Below are positions 46,562 to 59,500 of a stretch of 64,000 nt of DNA, in pieces. Each line of letters opens with the position of its first letter. Within the stretch, counting starts at the first letter, position 1. The notes beneath the pieces are model-generated. The model made no database searches and was not told the origin of the DNA. It saw only the letters and a list, made by a program, of their open reading frames with translations. Location of the stretch: the NCBI GenBank assembly GCA_027625915.1, contig JANTQA010000062.1, forward strand, positions 62,001 through 126,000. The letters run 5' to 3'. The translations under genes and the position numbers were made by a program. This stretch comes from Anaeramoeba flamelloides. Its lineage: Eukaryota; Metamonada; Anaeramoebidae.

Positions 46562-47623
46562 TTAATCATAATTCTTTAAAAATTGTATTTTTTTTTTAGC
46601 TACTTTTCTCCACCCACCTTTTTTTCTACCTGCATAACAATGCTTCATCACTCTTAAAGTTCCAGGACATTGTCTACCTTTTGATTCACCACTATTATCT
46701 AAATCAAGAAATACCCAATTTTCTAATTGCTCACGGTTTTCATCAAGGTAATCTTTCAAAACTCTTTTAATTAAATGAGGGCCAAAGAACAAAGGATCTA
46801 CATCATACTTAATTTTTTTTGTTTTATATTCCTTGAGATTATTCACGAATTCGTTGAGAAACAGTTTAAAAATATTTTCATGAGGGCGACTTGCAAAAAA
46901 CCAATTGGTGTAACCACCGACGTTTTGATGGGTTGGGACCCAGATCTGAGTTTGTTGACAAATTCTGACAAAATCTTGAAAATGATAATACCATTCTGTC
47001 CCAAAGACTACATCGTCTTTCGGCGAGATCCATTGATCGAAAGAAGCAAAGCATTTGATGTCTGTGTCGATGTAAATGCCACCAAAGTAATACATTACAA
47101 AGATCCTCATGAAATCGGATTTGGTCACGCCAGAGTTTATATTCATATAATTCTCGATTTCATCTTTGGTTCCAAACAAGTGTAAGAGTATTTCTAAGTC
47201 GTTGTCGTCAAACAAGAAATACTCATAATTTGGGTTCAATTTCCTACACGTGTCGATCCACACTTTTCGATCGCCAATGTCGTTTTTATTTTTAATTATT
47301 TGAAAGATTCTTTTTGGGATGCGAGACGTGGTATCAATTGTCGTCCCTGTCCAACGATCGCACAAATTTTGTTCGTCTCTCCCAAAATTGCCAAACCCTT
47401 CTGTTCTTTTTAAGTGGCTGAGTTGTCTGTAATAATGCTTTTGACATGCTTGTTGTGTAAAATTAAAATACAAGTTCTGTTTTACTCGATTTGGTTCAAT
47501 TCTTTGAATCTGGTTTTTGTTTTGTGGTTGGTGCAAGACAAAGAAAAGAATAAGAACAAAAATTCCTAAAGCAATTAGGTATTTTTTTATATTTTTGTTG
47601 GGTGCGATTTTATTCCTTATCAT
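46562..47623 (-). CDS. GT32-type glycosyltransferase (DXD, capsular/Och1-like), type II membrane protein
   Basis: 353 residues from the ATG at 47,621-47,623; the upstream in-frame GTG is not used. A basic N-terminus is followed by one membrane segment (YLIALGIFVLILFFVLH, about residues 15-31), giving a Golgi-type anchor with a lumenal catalytic domain. The domain follows the GT32 'glycosyltransferase sugar-binding region with DXD' pattern: IPKRIFQI, WIDTCRKLNPNYEYFLFDD, SDFMRIFVMYYFGGIYIDTD with the DTD metal/nucleotide-sugar motif, FFASRPHENIFKLF and GPHLIKRVLKDY. Cys residues in the stem and tail could pair in the lumen. Donor sugar and acceptor cannot be told from sequence. Complete, no intron, with normal AT-rich codon use. 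Confidence 0.88.
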   Translation of the reverse strand: MIRNKIAPNKNIKKYLIALGIFVLILFFVLHQPQNKNQIQRIEPNRVKQNLYFNFTQQACQKHYYRQLSHLKRTEGFGNFGRDEQNLCDRWTGTTIDTTSRIPKRIFQIIKNKNDIGDRKVWIDTCRKLNPNYEYFLFDDNDLEILLHLFGTKDEIENYMNINSGVTKSDFMRIFVMYYFGGIYIDTDIKCFASFDQWISPKDDVVFGTEWYYHFQDFVRICQQTQIWVPTHQNVGGYTNWFFASRPHENIFKLFLNEFVNNLKEYKTKKIKYDVDPLFFGPHLIKRVLKDYLDENREQLENWVFLDLDNSGESKGRQCPGTLRVMKHCYAGRKKGGWRKVAKKKIQFLKNYD

Positions 47624-47811
47624 CCTCACAACAAATATCCAAAATTACAAATCAAAAATAAAAAAAATGAAATATTAACTTTTTAGACAATATATTTCAT
47701 TTACAGTGTTTAAAATGGTTTTTTCTCTTTTGTTATCCAAGCTTTAGTCGTAAGATTGGTTTTATTTATTTCTTTTTTTAAGGAGGCATTAATGAAAAAT
47801 AAAAATGGGAT

Positions 47812-50010
47812 TTAAGGGGGAGTAATTGCTTTTTATCAATTTTGAGTGATAAGGTTTTATCGAAAATAATTATTAAATTCATTTCTTTAACAAAATAACT
47901 TAATATTAATAATAAATACGAGAGTGCCATAATACTCTAGTTCTATAAATTTACATACTAATTTCAAAAATAGAAATCAAAAAAACAGAAAAAAATTGTC
48001 CAAGAAAAAATGAAATACAACCATTTATTTCTTGATCTTATATATTAGTTTAGACAAGAGAGGTATTTACTGATAACATACATTATCATGCTATGATCAT
48101 AAAATCGCGAGAATACTAAATAAAATCGCAATTAGTTCTACTTGAGAGCGCTATTAAACATTATTACAACAAAATAATTAATTCAGAAAGAAAATATTTT
48201 TTTTAAAATGAATTTACAAAAAGTCTCTTTAATTTTAGAAAGATACGAGACTTTTTACAACTCCTAACCGCTTTAGCATGTTACAAAATGTTTACAAGGG
48301 TTATGAAGTGTCTTCAAGTATTTGAAAGGTTTGAAAGACTGAAAACTTTTATAAAGGGAAGAAGTTGGATTTTTTGAAGTGGAATAACAAAATTTACTTT
48401 TTTTTTTTCTTTTTACATAAATTGTAAAATCTAAAACGATATTTTATGATCAAACAAATAACCTTTTACTTTAATAATGTACTTGATTATAAAATTTATT
48501 TTTTTTTAAATGGGGTTTTTATCTTCAAAATTTTAAATAACCAAAAAGAATTAAGAGGAATTTTCCTTCTTTTAGCAATCAATCAAAAAAAAATAAATTT
48601 TAAGCCCTTGTTGTGTTTTCTGCCCAATACAATGAGAAGAAAAAGAAGAAGAAGAAGTTAAAAACAAATGTACAAAAAATCTTAATAATTGGTGATATGC
48701 TTGGGTTGTTATTAAAATTTTTCAAAGTTTATCCAACTCCTTTAAACTCTCATAGATATGGAAAAGGATACAACCCAAGAACACATTCTTTTAGGGAATA
48801 CTGAGGATTGGTTCTTTTAGAACCCTTTTTATTTAATACAATTTACTGCACCACAATTGACTGAGTTACTATTTATTTATCTTTAGTTATTACTTTTGTT
48901 TATCTAAAGGATCGATCGATATGTTAACCTAATCAAAAGATTAAAAATAATAAAAACTCTTTGATATTATCCTTGATTTCACTAATTATCTTTTTTTGTT
49001 GTTTTTTTAACAGAATAACTTTTTTTTCAGTGATCTTTGTTTTGATCAACAAAAATTTTTCTTTGTAAAAATTTTGTTCAATTTGTTCAAAAAGTATTCA
49101 ATTAAAATATTGTTATTTAATTTTTATCAGCAATTTTTTTGTATTTATTAAGATTTTTAGAATAATTATCATGATTTTATAGAATATCATAATTTGTGAT
49201 TGTATTCGTTATTGCGATTTTCTATATATTTTACTGCAATATTGTGATTTAAAAATAATAATCAGGGTTTTAGAAGCTTTAACCTGATTTCACACACATA
49301 TTGTAAAATCCTCTAATGTATTCTTCTTTTGGGATTTGAGATTTAATTCTTCCTTAAAAAAGTTTTAATTAAAAAATTTTAGAGAAAGTAATTTCTTTTT
49401 ATTTTGATAGATTTTTAAAAAAAATGAATTTTAAATTCGATTGTCAATTCAATTCATCCAATTCGGATTTTAGTGACACAAAACCTAATATTATTAAGAT
49501 CTCTATGTGTAAATTATCGATTTAATTACTACTTCTTTACTTGGTTTTATTTTTAATTCTGAATGAAAAAACTTTTATTTGAAGAATTGTTGATTAACAA
49601 ACTACTTCCTATTTCTAAAAATTTACAAAATGATTTTTTAATCCATATTTTGATTTATTGTGTTTATTCTAGTTTTGGTTCAGAAAATTGTATGTTTTTT
49701 TTTCTATTATTCATCAGAAATAAAGATTTATTGGGCAAATTCATTTGATTAGAAAATTATTTATTTTGGTAAATTTGAAAACTCAAAATAATTATGAATT
49801 AAGATTTCAATTAACTCTATTTTGATCTTTTTCATTGGGCTGTATCTTTTCATCGTTGTTTTTTTTGTTTCTATTATTCAAATAACTAAACTTTAATCTT
49901 TGAAACAATATTCTCTATTTTCGCAGATTTTTTATAAATTATTGAAAAAAGAATTTTCAAAACATATTTGTAAAAAATTCTTTGAAAATAATAATAAATG
50001 ATAATGGTTA
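47812..50010. mobile_element. 1.2-kb TTAA element, copy D, interrupted
   Basis: Left part 47,812-48,055 starts TTAAGGGGGAGTAATTGC and follows copy A to TTGATCTTATATATTAGTTT. The right part resumes at about 49,497 with GATCTCTATGTGTAAATT and follows copies A-C (TTTACTTGGTTTTATTTTTA, TTTATTCTAGTTTTGGTTCAG, AATAATAATAAATGATAATG) to about 50,010. The right TTAA end was not found. About 1.44 kb of unrelated DNA lies between, with GATCT at both joints. Confidence 0.65.
48056..49496. mobile_element. 1.44-kb insert within copy D (candidate element)
   Basis: Inferred as an insertion because it splits an otherwise collinear repeat. Sub-terminal AAAATCGCAAT-type phrases occur in opposite orientation near 48,102-48,135 and 49,210-49,225. 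Inside, 48,658-48,804 has a plus-strand stretch ending PLNSHRYGKGYNPRTHSFRE and a stop, preceded by acceptor-like TTTTTCAAAG; it looks like a 3' gene fragment of unknown family. No transposase was recognised. Confidence 0.4.
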
Positions 50011-50932
50011 TGGAAAACCAAGGATAATAAATGGTTTTGATTTGTAATTTTTTTTTGAAAATTTGAAAAATTTTTAATTTTTTCTTTGTTAATGATCTAA
50101 AGTAAGAGAATTTTGTTATCATGAAAGAATTTGATTTTGATGGTTTAAATTGGTATAAAATTTTTGTATTTTCTTTTATTTTTACAATAACTTCTATCTA
50201 ATTTTTCATATTTTGATTTTTCAATAATTTTTTTTTTTAATTTTGTTAAACAGGAAACCAGATTTTGAAAATAACTTCAACAAAATTTAAAAACTTTTTA
50301 TTTCAAATTTCTTTTGGTTTGGACAAAAAAAAAGAAACCAAAAACCATTTGTGAACTTCCATTTTCAAATTCAAACGATCCATTTATGCTGAAGACATAA
50401 ACTTTTATCTTAACAATCTACTCAGTACATACCATTTAATTTTTAAATCAAAAGAGTAAAGGAATTCGAAAGTTTTGGGTTTTGAATGGTATAGTAGGGA
50501 AAAAAATTCTAAAACTGAAAAAAATCCCACACAACTGACTGTTTACTTGTGACTATTAGGAAAATTTTTGTCTAATTTAAATCAAATCTTTTTTATAAAT
50601 TACCTAATATTTTATGAAGATAGTAATAAACCTACCTAAAGTTTATTAAAGTGGGATTTCTCTCAAATACTCAACTATTTGTTTGATAGCATAAGTAGAT
50701 CAACTTTTTTTGAAAAACGATCATGTTTTTGAGAGGTTTGTTTTTTATTTGGAAAATGATAATTTATATTTTTTTTTTTTATTGATTGGACGGTATTTTA
50801 AACAAGTATAATTTCATTAATCATCATTCTAATAAGTGGGTGGGTTATAATTTTAAAAGTTTGATCCTTCAAGAAAGGATTTGATTTTAAATAAAAGAAA
50901 TTACACAATAATTTTCTTAATATTCACAAATA

Positions 50933-51133
50933 TACAGTCAGTTCACCTATTAAGGGACAAACTTACAAGGAAATTTAATAAACAAAAATAATCTCAAATT
51001 ATGGCACAAAATTTAAATTCTTTAAAATTAATTGTGAAAACAAAAAATTCCAAAAAATGTGCTTTAAATTTAGATTTTTATGTGCACAAAATTTCCTATT
51101 AAGTGTATGTCTTAAAAGTGGAATTGACAGTAA
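50933..51133. mobile_element. 200-bp Tc1-like foldback MITE, copy 2
   Basis: Left end ATACAGTCAGTTCACCTATT; right end AAAAGTGGAATTGACAGTAA. Collinear with 18,428-18,629 including GGCACAAAATTT. More decayed than copy 1. Confidence 0.65.
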
Positions 51134-52429
51134 ATATGTTATGGGATTTTTTTCATGTACATTATTTTTTTCACTACTTTACCAAAAATCAGTAATAGTC
51201 AATTTCAAAGGCATGTTAATTAAAGACTAGGCATATAGAACCCCGTCCTCCACTCAATATTAAACAGGCACATTTCTTAACCTAAACATCTTTAGGATTT
51301 TGTTTATTTGGGTTGGTACCGTGTCTTACTCCAATTTCAGTAAAACCAAAAGGAAAAGGAAACAGAATGGCTTTATTGATCCCTAAGATTGAAAAATTGA
51401 AAAAGTTCAGAAACCATCTTGTACACATTTTTTTTTTGAAACACCAAATAAACCAAAATTTATTCCAAAAAAAAATAAACAACAAAGAATCTGGATTTAG
51501 ACCAACTACAATAAAAAGGGGGTAATTTATTCTTTATTTTGTTGTTTCTTTGGAGGAACTGTGGTTAAAAAATGACAAAGTGGTTAAATCAGTCAGTAAA
51601 TCAATATACCTTGATCAAAATTTTTCAAAAAAAACATCTTATTTTTTCGAGTTAAAAAGATCTTTTTACTCAACCTCATTTTAAGCCAAAAATTATGATT
51701 TTACTCTTAAAACGAGTTCTCACATATCATGAAATTAAAAGATTCCTTAAAATTAGTCAATAACTGTCGGTTGAATAAAACAATATTTTTAACAAATCAG
51801 AAAGAATTCTCGATAAAAGGTTTAAAAATCTCTCAATTCATACCCAAACAACAAAGACTTGATATTGGGTAAGAATGAAGAAAATGATATTAAACAAAGT
51901 AAAAACTTATTTTACACCAAGAAATTAAATGAAGTTAGATGGTTTCTCTTTTCCTTACAATAAAAAAAAAAAAAAAAAATTGTCTCGATTAAAAAAATTT
52001 TTGTTTCTGTTTGCTTAGTCAACCAGAATTCTTTGACACTTGTTGTCTTCAAAATTTGTAATACCGAGAATACAAACAAATACAATATTTACATAAATTT
52101 TACTCTTGTCATTGAGTACCGATCACGTAATTGGGAATTATAAATGATAAAAAAAGGAATTGTGATGAAATAAAATTTCAACAAGATTCACATTAAGAAG
52201 ACCAAATGTTAAACAAGACTGCATTAGAGTGTACTATTTTTTGTTTTTAAAAATAAGGGTTAATTTAAAATAAATCTAAAAAAAAAGAAAATCAAATTTA
52301 AATCATTTTTGAAAATTATTATTTCTGTCACAACATCTTTTTTTAACAATAATTTACTCACTCAAACAATTACAAATATACCCCATTGTTTAAACGAAAG
52401 AAAAACACCCAATTTTTAATTCTTTTTCA

Positions 52430-53290
52430 ATGGGAAACGAAATTGCTCATCCGGAAATCCAGGAAGAAACAAAAACAACCCTTTACCACCTTCCAAAAAA
52501 CACAACTTTGCCTTTTTGTGTTTTGTTTTTAGATCGGACTGTTTTGTTTGCAAATGAAAAATGTGCAACTTTATTTGGAACAACACCAACAGAAATGAAG
52601 AACTCAACTTTTGAGTATTATACCAGTAAAAAGCACTTTTCTTTGAGTTTTGTTAATGTTGATTAAAAATGAACCTTTTTTTTCAAAACAAAAAACCTTC
52701 AACACAAAAAAACAAAATGTTTTCTTTTTTTCTAAAAAAATAGTTTTTCAACCACATTTAAATTTACAAAGCCCAAAAGCCATAGAGCATTTGAAACTAT
52801 TGTACCAAAAGTTAGTGGTTTCTTTTTGAAACTCATTTTTGAGAAATAATATGAAATTTTTACTTTCAAAAACAAAAAAATAATCTTTTTCTTCTTCTCT
52901 CTTGCAAAAAAATTTACAAAATAAAAGTTTAGTAGGAACTTCTTCCTTTCAATGGCGATTTGTGAAGAAGAATGGGGAAAAATTTTGGTGTAACGTCTCG
53001 ATAACTTGTGGTTTAAGACTCGAAAAAGTGATTTATAGACTAATTTTACAACCTATTAGTGATCCGACAAAAAATGGGTTTACACAAAATCAGTCGATCA
53101 ATTTGGAAGAACAAATTAATCATTGTAAGTCAAAAAGATCAATTTTTTTTTTTTTTTTAAATTTTATTCTTTATATTTTCTTATTTTGTCTCTATTTAAA
53201 GTTAATCCTCACAAAACAAATCCAACCAACTTAAGAAATGTGGCACAATCACATGTGTCTGTTTTAAAATCTCACTATTGCCCAAGTTAA
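52430..53290 (+). CDS. Small PAS-domain protein, four exons
   Basis: Exons: 52,430-52,625; 52,744-52,810; 52,928-53,124; 53,202-53,290. Donors are GTAAAA, GTTAGT and GTAAGT; acceptors AATAG, AAAAG and TAAAG; every phase fits, giving 182 residues. The first exon has LPFCVLFLDRTVLFANEKC and FGTTPTEMKNSTF, a typical PAS fold start. Exon 2 adds FQPHLNLQSPKAIEHLKLLY. Exon 3 has SFQWRFVKKNGEKFWCNVS and LILQPISD, the usual PAS/PAC strands. The C-terminus NVAQSHVSVLKSHY could be the start of a signalling helix. No kinase, cyclase or other output domain follows, so the protein ends where a linker would normally lead on. It may bind a small molecule or partner. Exon structure inferred; PAS call secure. 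Confidence 0.78.
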
Positions 53291-54984
53291 AAATCGACAC
53301 ACTTGCAAAAACAATTTCAAAATATTTCTTTTCTGATTACTTTTATGTTTTTCATCTCATTTTTTAATCAGAATGGGGTGAACAATTCAAATCTTTATGA
53401 AGGGGGGTTAGAAATGCCATAACACCCACTGAAATTGAAATTTAAGATGTTTATTAAAAATTTTATTGGTTCCTTTAAGTTTTCGATATTCCTAATAAAT
53501 TTAAAAAAAAAAAGTATAATTTTTCTTTTCCAGAGATCTCCAATTAAAACACACGTTCGTTGTGAAAAAAATTTGGTTCACTAAAAAAAATTGGGTTCGT
53601 CAAAAATTTGTTTTTGGTTTTTTAAATAGTAAATATTTCCAAAATGATTTTAGACCAAAGTAAAATTTTATAAACAAATCTTAGATTTAAGAAAAACCAA
53701 AGGCACTATCAATTATAATTTTTAATCACAATATTATTTCGTTGCATTTTGACCCTTTGGAATTGCTTTGGAACGCTAAAAATACAAAAATTGAATTTTA
53801 GTTGTCAACTTTACTAAAAATTAGAGAACTGTTTATGTAGAAATATTCAAATTTATAAATTCACTAAGATATTTATCGTGTTAAATAGTGTGAATTTATC
53901 AAGGTTGATCTTAAATATCCTTTTAAACAAAATTTAATCAAAAAATCTTTCAAAAAAGAAATTTTTTTCAACAGAGATGTTGATTTTCACGAATGTTTTA
54001 CAATCAAAACTTTTAAATAACAAAATATTAAGATTTTAGAAACAATTTAAATTCTAAAAATCCCCATAGAACAAACCTTAATTTAATAAACTATTGGAAA
54101 TGTTTGGGTTTGTTTTAATTTGAAAAAAGTATTTTCGATTTTCTCTTTACATTTCCCCCCCAAATCACTTTTTTTCTTTTTTAAATACAATATCTTGATA
54201 CTAAAGACATCAAATATATGGTCAAGTTTCATGAAATTTGGAGAAAGTATCATAGTTAATGAAAAAATCACAATTTTATCAAAAAAAAATGAAAAATTAA
54301 GAAATCATTTTTACACATATAAATTTCTGAGAAAATAATATATTAAAAACAAAATTATCAGTAAATTATACAAAATTTCTTTGAATTTTTTCTGAAGATT
54401 CTTTTTTTGGGTTCTAAGACTAAATCCTAAACTTTCTATTTTCAGATTATATTTATCTAATATTTAGTAATTATTTGAATTTTATTTTCTCTACAAATGT
54501 TCTCCAAATCTAACTCTTTTAGAGATTCGAAAAAAATTAAATCATTATTTTTTTCAAAATTCAAAATTTTACTTTAAAAAAGAGAATTACGGGTTTCATT
54601 TGTATTTATTATATAAATTTTTATTTAATAGATCTTATCTTTTAAAAAATAATCCAGTTTATTTCGTAATATAATTCCAATATTATTAAATAAATTTTTT
54701 GTGTTAATTAATTTAATGAATTTTTTATTCTATCTTTCTTGGTTTGTTCTAGTTCATTATGAATAAAATAATAAAGCACTTTTCGGTTTTATTTTTCTTA
54801 TAAAAGAATCTAATATATTTTCGAGATAATTCTTATGAATTTTCATAAATAATAATATCCAGATTTTTTCGAACTTTTAAACAATTATTTGATTTATTTA
54901 AAACTTGAATTCAAAAATGTAAGAAAATGTATACGAATAAGAAAATTAAAAAATAACTTTTTTCTAACAGTTTTCTCCATCTTT

Positions 54985-55647
54985 GGAATTCATTATTTGA
55001 CAAAATTTAAAAAAATTCACAGTTCATATTAATTATTCTTTTACAACATGCACAAGAGTAATTCGTCATTTTTATTTCAATTCCTAATCAGTTTTAATAA
55101 AATTTCTTATTATTTGGAATTCTAAGTTTCTATACATAGAAAATAAATTTCGAGTCATGATATTGGTCTTCATACCAGTATTAAAAATTAATTCCAATTT
55201 AATCTACGAAATAAAATTTCAAATAACTCTAGAACTATTCTAAATTCGGAAAACGATAATCTGATCAATATAAAGATCTTTAGAAAAAAAAAATATATTA
55301 CTTTTGAAAAATGAATCAAAAAAAGAAAGAAAGAAAACCAATGATCATTTCAAAAGATCATTTTTCTTTTGATTTCGATTTGGTTGGCGGGTTGGTTGAA
55401 CATTTCCATCGAAAATAATAATCGTTTAAAGAATAATCATTGAACCACAACCTATTATCATATTGGATAGAACTAACAAAAAAAAATAGCCAGGATAGGA
55501 CAAATCATTAAATATAGTCTATATTTTTAATTTTCTTATTCAGTTAAATAATTGTCTTGACTCGATCATTGTTTAAAAAACAGATGTTGAAATTCAAAGT
55601 ATTTGACAACAAGTTAAACATAAAATTAACGATCTGAAGATTGTTTA

Positions 55648-55681
<34 letters not shown>

Positions 55682-56165
55682 CTCATCAATTAAAACTATC
55701 CCTTTTTAATCTTAAGAGAAGGTTCAATTGGAGTCAGAGACTTCTACCTAAAGATAGCATTTTCACTGTTTTTTCTTAATTTTAAATTTGATCAGAAAAT
55801 TGCCTTATTTATTTAGTTGTGGTTTTGTTTGATTTTGAATATTTAAAACGCAAACTTTTAAAAACAATTTATTAGATTTTTTTCCAACATAAAAGAAAAT
55901 GCCACAATGGAATGTTGAGATAAGAACAAAAGGTAAACTGTTTAACATTTACCAAAGTAGATAAAACATATCAACTTAACATTCTGCTGTGTCATTGAAT
56001 TTTGCCTTTGAAATTAAAATTAATAAATTGTTTTTCAAAAAGTAATAATCAATCTTAAAAATTAACTAGGTACACATCCAAAGTAAAAAATGTTGTTTTC
56101 TAATCTTCTTTCGAAATATTAAAAAGTAAAAATTTTGGCTTAATGGTTGCTACCCCCCTTGAAAC
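54985..56165. repeat. 1.1-kb dispersed repeat, copy 2
   Basis: Inverted partner of 1,025-2,130. Anchors are TTATTTGGAATTCTAAG (55,113), CATGATATTGGTCTTCATAC (55,157), AATGCCACAATGGAATG (55,900) and TTGTTTTCTAATCTTCTTTC (56,093). It contains a (TC)n run (55,651-55,672) that copy 1 lacks, probably gained after insertion. Confidence 0.65.
55651..55672. repeat. (TC)n microsatellite
   Basis: About 11 TC units in the second copy of the 1.1-kb repeat. Confidence 0.9.
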
Positions 56166-56548
56166 ATTCAAAGCTACTCCCTGATTTAACAATTTTGAAA
56201 TAAAAGTTCTTTTATTGAAAATATTATCAAAAATAGTTCCAAGAATTTTGTTTCAAAAGTTGAAGAAATTAAATTAACTTTTAAATAGTTGCTGAGGATG
56301 AACAAAGAAAAAAATGTAAATTTTTGGTATTGAAGAGGTTATAATCTCATATTTTTACAATTTAACATACTATGACTTCTTTTTTTTTCTTTTCAGTTCA
56401 AAAAAGAGTTTTCTTATTTGCAAACAATTATTTTTAAAAATGGAAAATGACTTTTTTTTTTCTCTATCAAATGAAAAAAATTAAAGCAGAAATTAAATGA
56501 TTTTTGGATAAATTTATAAATAAAAATCATGAAATAACAAAAACATGG

Positions 56549-59500
56549 AGGATGTTAATTATTTCTGATCAATTGAAAAAATTAACAAAAATTCAAAAAT
56601 TTTTATATTCCCATTTTACAGATAAATATATCGACTGTAGAGTACCCATTAACCATTATAACTTTATATATAAACCATTTTTTAAAAAAATGAAAAAAAA
56701 TATCAATAAACATTTTGATTTTTTTTTGGTTTTTCTTTTTGATTGAAGGGAAATAATTTTTGTTGATACAAAGATTAACAAAAAGATCTCAAAATAAAAA
56801 TTACTAAAAGTACATATTAAAACACAAATACCTAAATCTCTATCTATCAATTTGAATATAAATATAAATCTATAAAAATAAATCTAACAAACATATCTCT
56901 ATATAATATAGTTTCAAGAGAAAAGGAAAGATTTTCAGACTTAGTAACTAATTTTTCTTCAAATATTTTTTTTGAAAAGGTATTTTCGCCAATTATTAAT
57001 GAGCAACAAAATATTCAAAATTCGGTTGATCAATGTAAAAAGAATTTCCAATTACTGAAACAAAGCTATCAAAAAATCCAACAAATCATTGAAAACAGTG
57101 AAATAATTCGGACACCAAAGTTACCAGAAATATTTGATATTGAAGTGGTTGATGATCCAAATAATATTGAAAAGGGAAAACTGGTTGTTAGAAAAGGATT
57201 TATTCTTTTAAAAATTGGCTATTTGGGGTTACAGGCAAAATCTAGAAAAGAATTAAGATTTCAAGAAAAATCCAATGATGATAAAGTTTTAAAGATAATC
57301 ATTGATGATGAAGAAATGGAGATTAAATTTAAAAAAAAAAATCTATTAAAATACTTTTTAGATTGCTATGATTTAGTTTTTGAAAAAGAAGAAGAGGAAG
57401 AAAAAGAAGAAAAAAAAGAAGAAGAAAAGAAAGAAAACATTTCCAAGTTACCCGTAATAGTTTTTACAATTAAAATAAATAATATTGTATCAAATGAAGA
57501 ATCCAATGCTTCTTTAACATTATTTCCAAATAAATTAATAGTAATTTCTGAAAGAGGAACTAATATACAAGAAATAAATTCAAATCCTATTCAAATCATT
57601 AATGATGAAAAGGATCTTAATACCTTAATTGTTATTATCAAAAATGAAAAAATTAAATTATTTTTTAATAATAACGAAAAAGTTAAACAATTTATTTTAG
57701 AATTAAAAAAACGTTGGAAGAAAATAATAACAAAAATAATTACAGAAACAGAAACAGAAACAGAAACAGAAATGAAACCAACCAAAAAAACAAAAAAAGA
57801 AAAAGTAAATGAAATCGCAAATCCACAAACAAATATTATCAAAACCAAAAAGGATAACAACATTATAAACAATTTTCATATATTCATTTTAGATTTAAAA
57901 AACAAAACTAAAAATGCAAGTATTATTCAAGTTTATAACAATTATTTTCAAATTGAAAAACAAAACAATGAAATTATCAAAGTTAATGATTTAAATAATA
58001 TCAAAATATTATTACATCCAAAAAATCCAAAAATATTAAATTTAAGAATACCCAATGGATCTTATACAATACAATTTGAAAAGTCTGAAAACAGAACTAA
58101 ATATTTTGATGCATTGAAATCAATGAAAAACAAAACTGGATCCAAAGAAAAGGAAAATGAGCATAAAAGGGTAACAGTTGAACAAAAAATAAATGGAAAT
58201 GGATCTGAAAAGAAAAACATAAAAGAAAAATTAAAGGTTGAAGAAACAGAAAAAGAAAAGCATAAAAAAAACAGAAAAGTAAAATCGCAAGAAAATGAAA
58301 AAATACCAACAAATTCCAATACTGTCAAAAAAGAAAATAATTTAATTTTCAATATTATCGATTCAAAATCACGGAAAAACATTAAATGTTCTTTGGTGAT
58401 TACTAATAATAATTATCAATTTAATATTCAAAATGAAATTATTAGTGTTACTAATTCTAATGATTTTAAAATGGAATTGAATCCAAAAAATCCAAAAGAA
58501 ATAAATCTAGAATTAAAAAATAAAATTTATGTTATACCATTTGAGACACCTGAAAAGAGAAATATTTTTTGTAACAAAATTGAAAATGCTATTCCGAATT
58601 ATAAAATTAAAAGAGAAAAAAAAAATACAATAACAAATGAAAGAATAAGTTTTGATTCTGACAAGATGAAACACAAAGAAAATGTTTTTATTACAAATGA
58701 AAATGAAAATAAAAACGAAAATAAAAATGAAAATAGACAAAAGGAGAAGGAGAAGGAGAAGGAGAAGGAGAATGGGAAGAAGAAGAGAGGGGAGGAAAAT
58801 AAAACGAAAGGCAATAATGATATTTTCACTATTACAATTGTATCTGGTAAGGCGTTAGTTGTAAATAAAAGATACAATCTTGTTATTAAAAATAATAATA
58901 AAATTAAGATTGGGGAATTAAAAATCTTAATTGAAAATTTAATCATGAGTGATCCAAGTTTTAATAAAAAACCAATTTTAAAATTAACTTTTCTTGATAA
59001 AACAAAAAACGAATCTAATATAGTGATTAAATTTTCGAATAATCAATCTAAAAAGCAAGTAACGAATTTAATTAAACTTTTACAAAAAAAAATATTGTCG
59101 GACAGAAATAAAAATAAAAAGAAAAATAAAAGTACCCCTCAAATGAAAAATATTCGAAATAACCCCGAACAAGATTCGGGAACGAATGGGAAAAGATCAC
59201 ATTCAACACATATAAAATCGCATCCTAAAGGTCAACGCCAAGTAAAAAGTGGGCTTGTACTCGAAAGCACAAATAAAAAAAAACTTTTCACAAAAAAGCA
59301 ATTGGAAAAAAAATCAAAAACATCAAATCTGTTAACAAAAAATTCCGAGAAGATCACCAAAAAAATATTTAATTTCCAAATCATTCAAAAAAAAAGTTCT
59401 ATTGATGCTAGAGTAACCTTTTATAAAAGGGGGCATTTACGACTTGAAACAGAAGAATGGGAAGTTACAAGCCAAAATGGTTATATTTTTGTATTAAAGA

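Larger units (their letters stand above)
47624..52429. other. Repeat-rich intergenic region before the PAS gene
   Basis: Contains the split copy D of the TTAA family (47,812-50,010), its 1.44-kb insert, and Tc1-like foldback copy 2. A GC-richer patch at 51,235-51,540 carries a 70-codon frame (…NRMALLIPKIEKLKKFRNHL…) without a proper start or domain. The flanks of the PAS gene start are AT-rich and no promoter motif was assigned. Confidence 0.4.
53291..56480. other. Intergenic region with 1.1-kb repeat copy 2
   Basis: 53,291-54,980 is AT-rich with no gene or repeat that I could identify. 54,985-56,165 is the repeat listed separately. The frames at 54,083-54,338 on both strands have no domain and are rejected. 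Confidence 0.45.

Noticed and set aside
48446-48661. 71-codon frame ending in an Arg run
   Set aside because: Composition-driven; the Arg run comes from an AGA/AAG simple repeat and no domain is seen.
51313-51525. 70-codon plus-strand frame in a GC-richer patch
   Set aside because: No ATG at the start, no domain; kept only as an unexplained patch in the intergenic note.
53125-53234. Read-through of PAS exon 3 into a Phe/Leu-rich tail
   Set aside because: A GTAAGT donor and an in-phase downstream exon give a more protein-like C-terminus.
58062-58946. Minus-strand Phe/Ser-rich frames
   Set aside because: Antisense of the Lys/Glu linkers in the PH-repeat gene.
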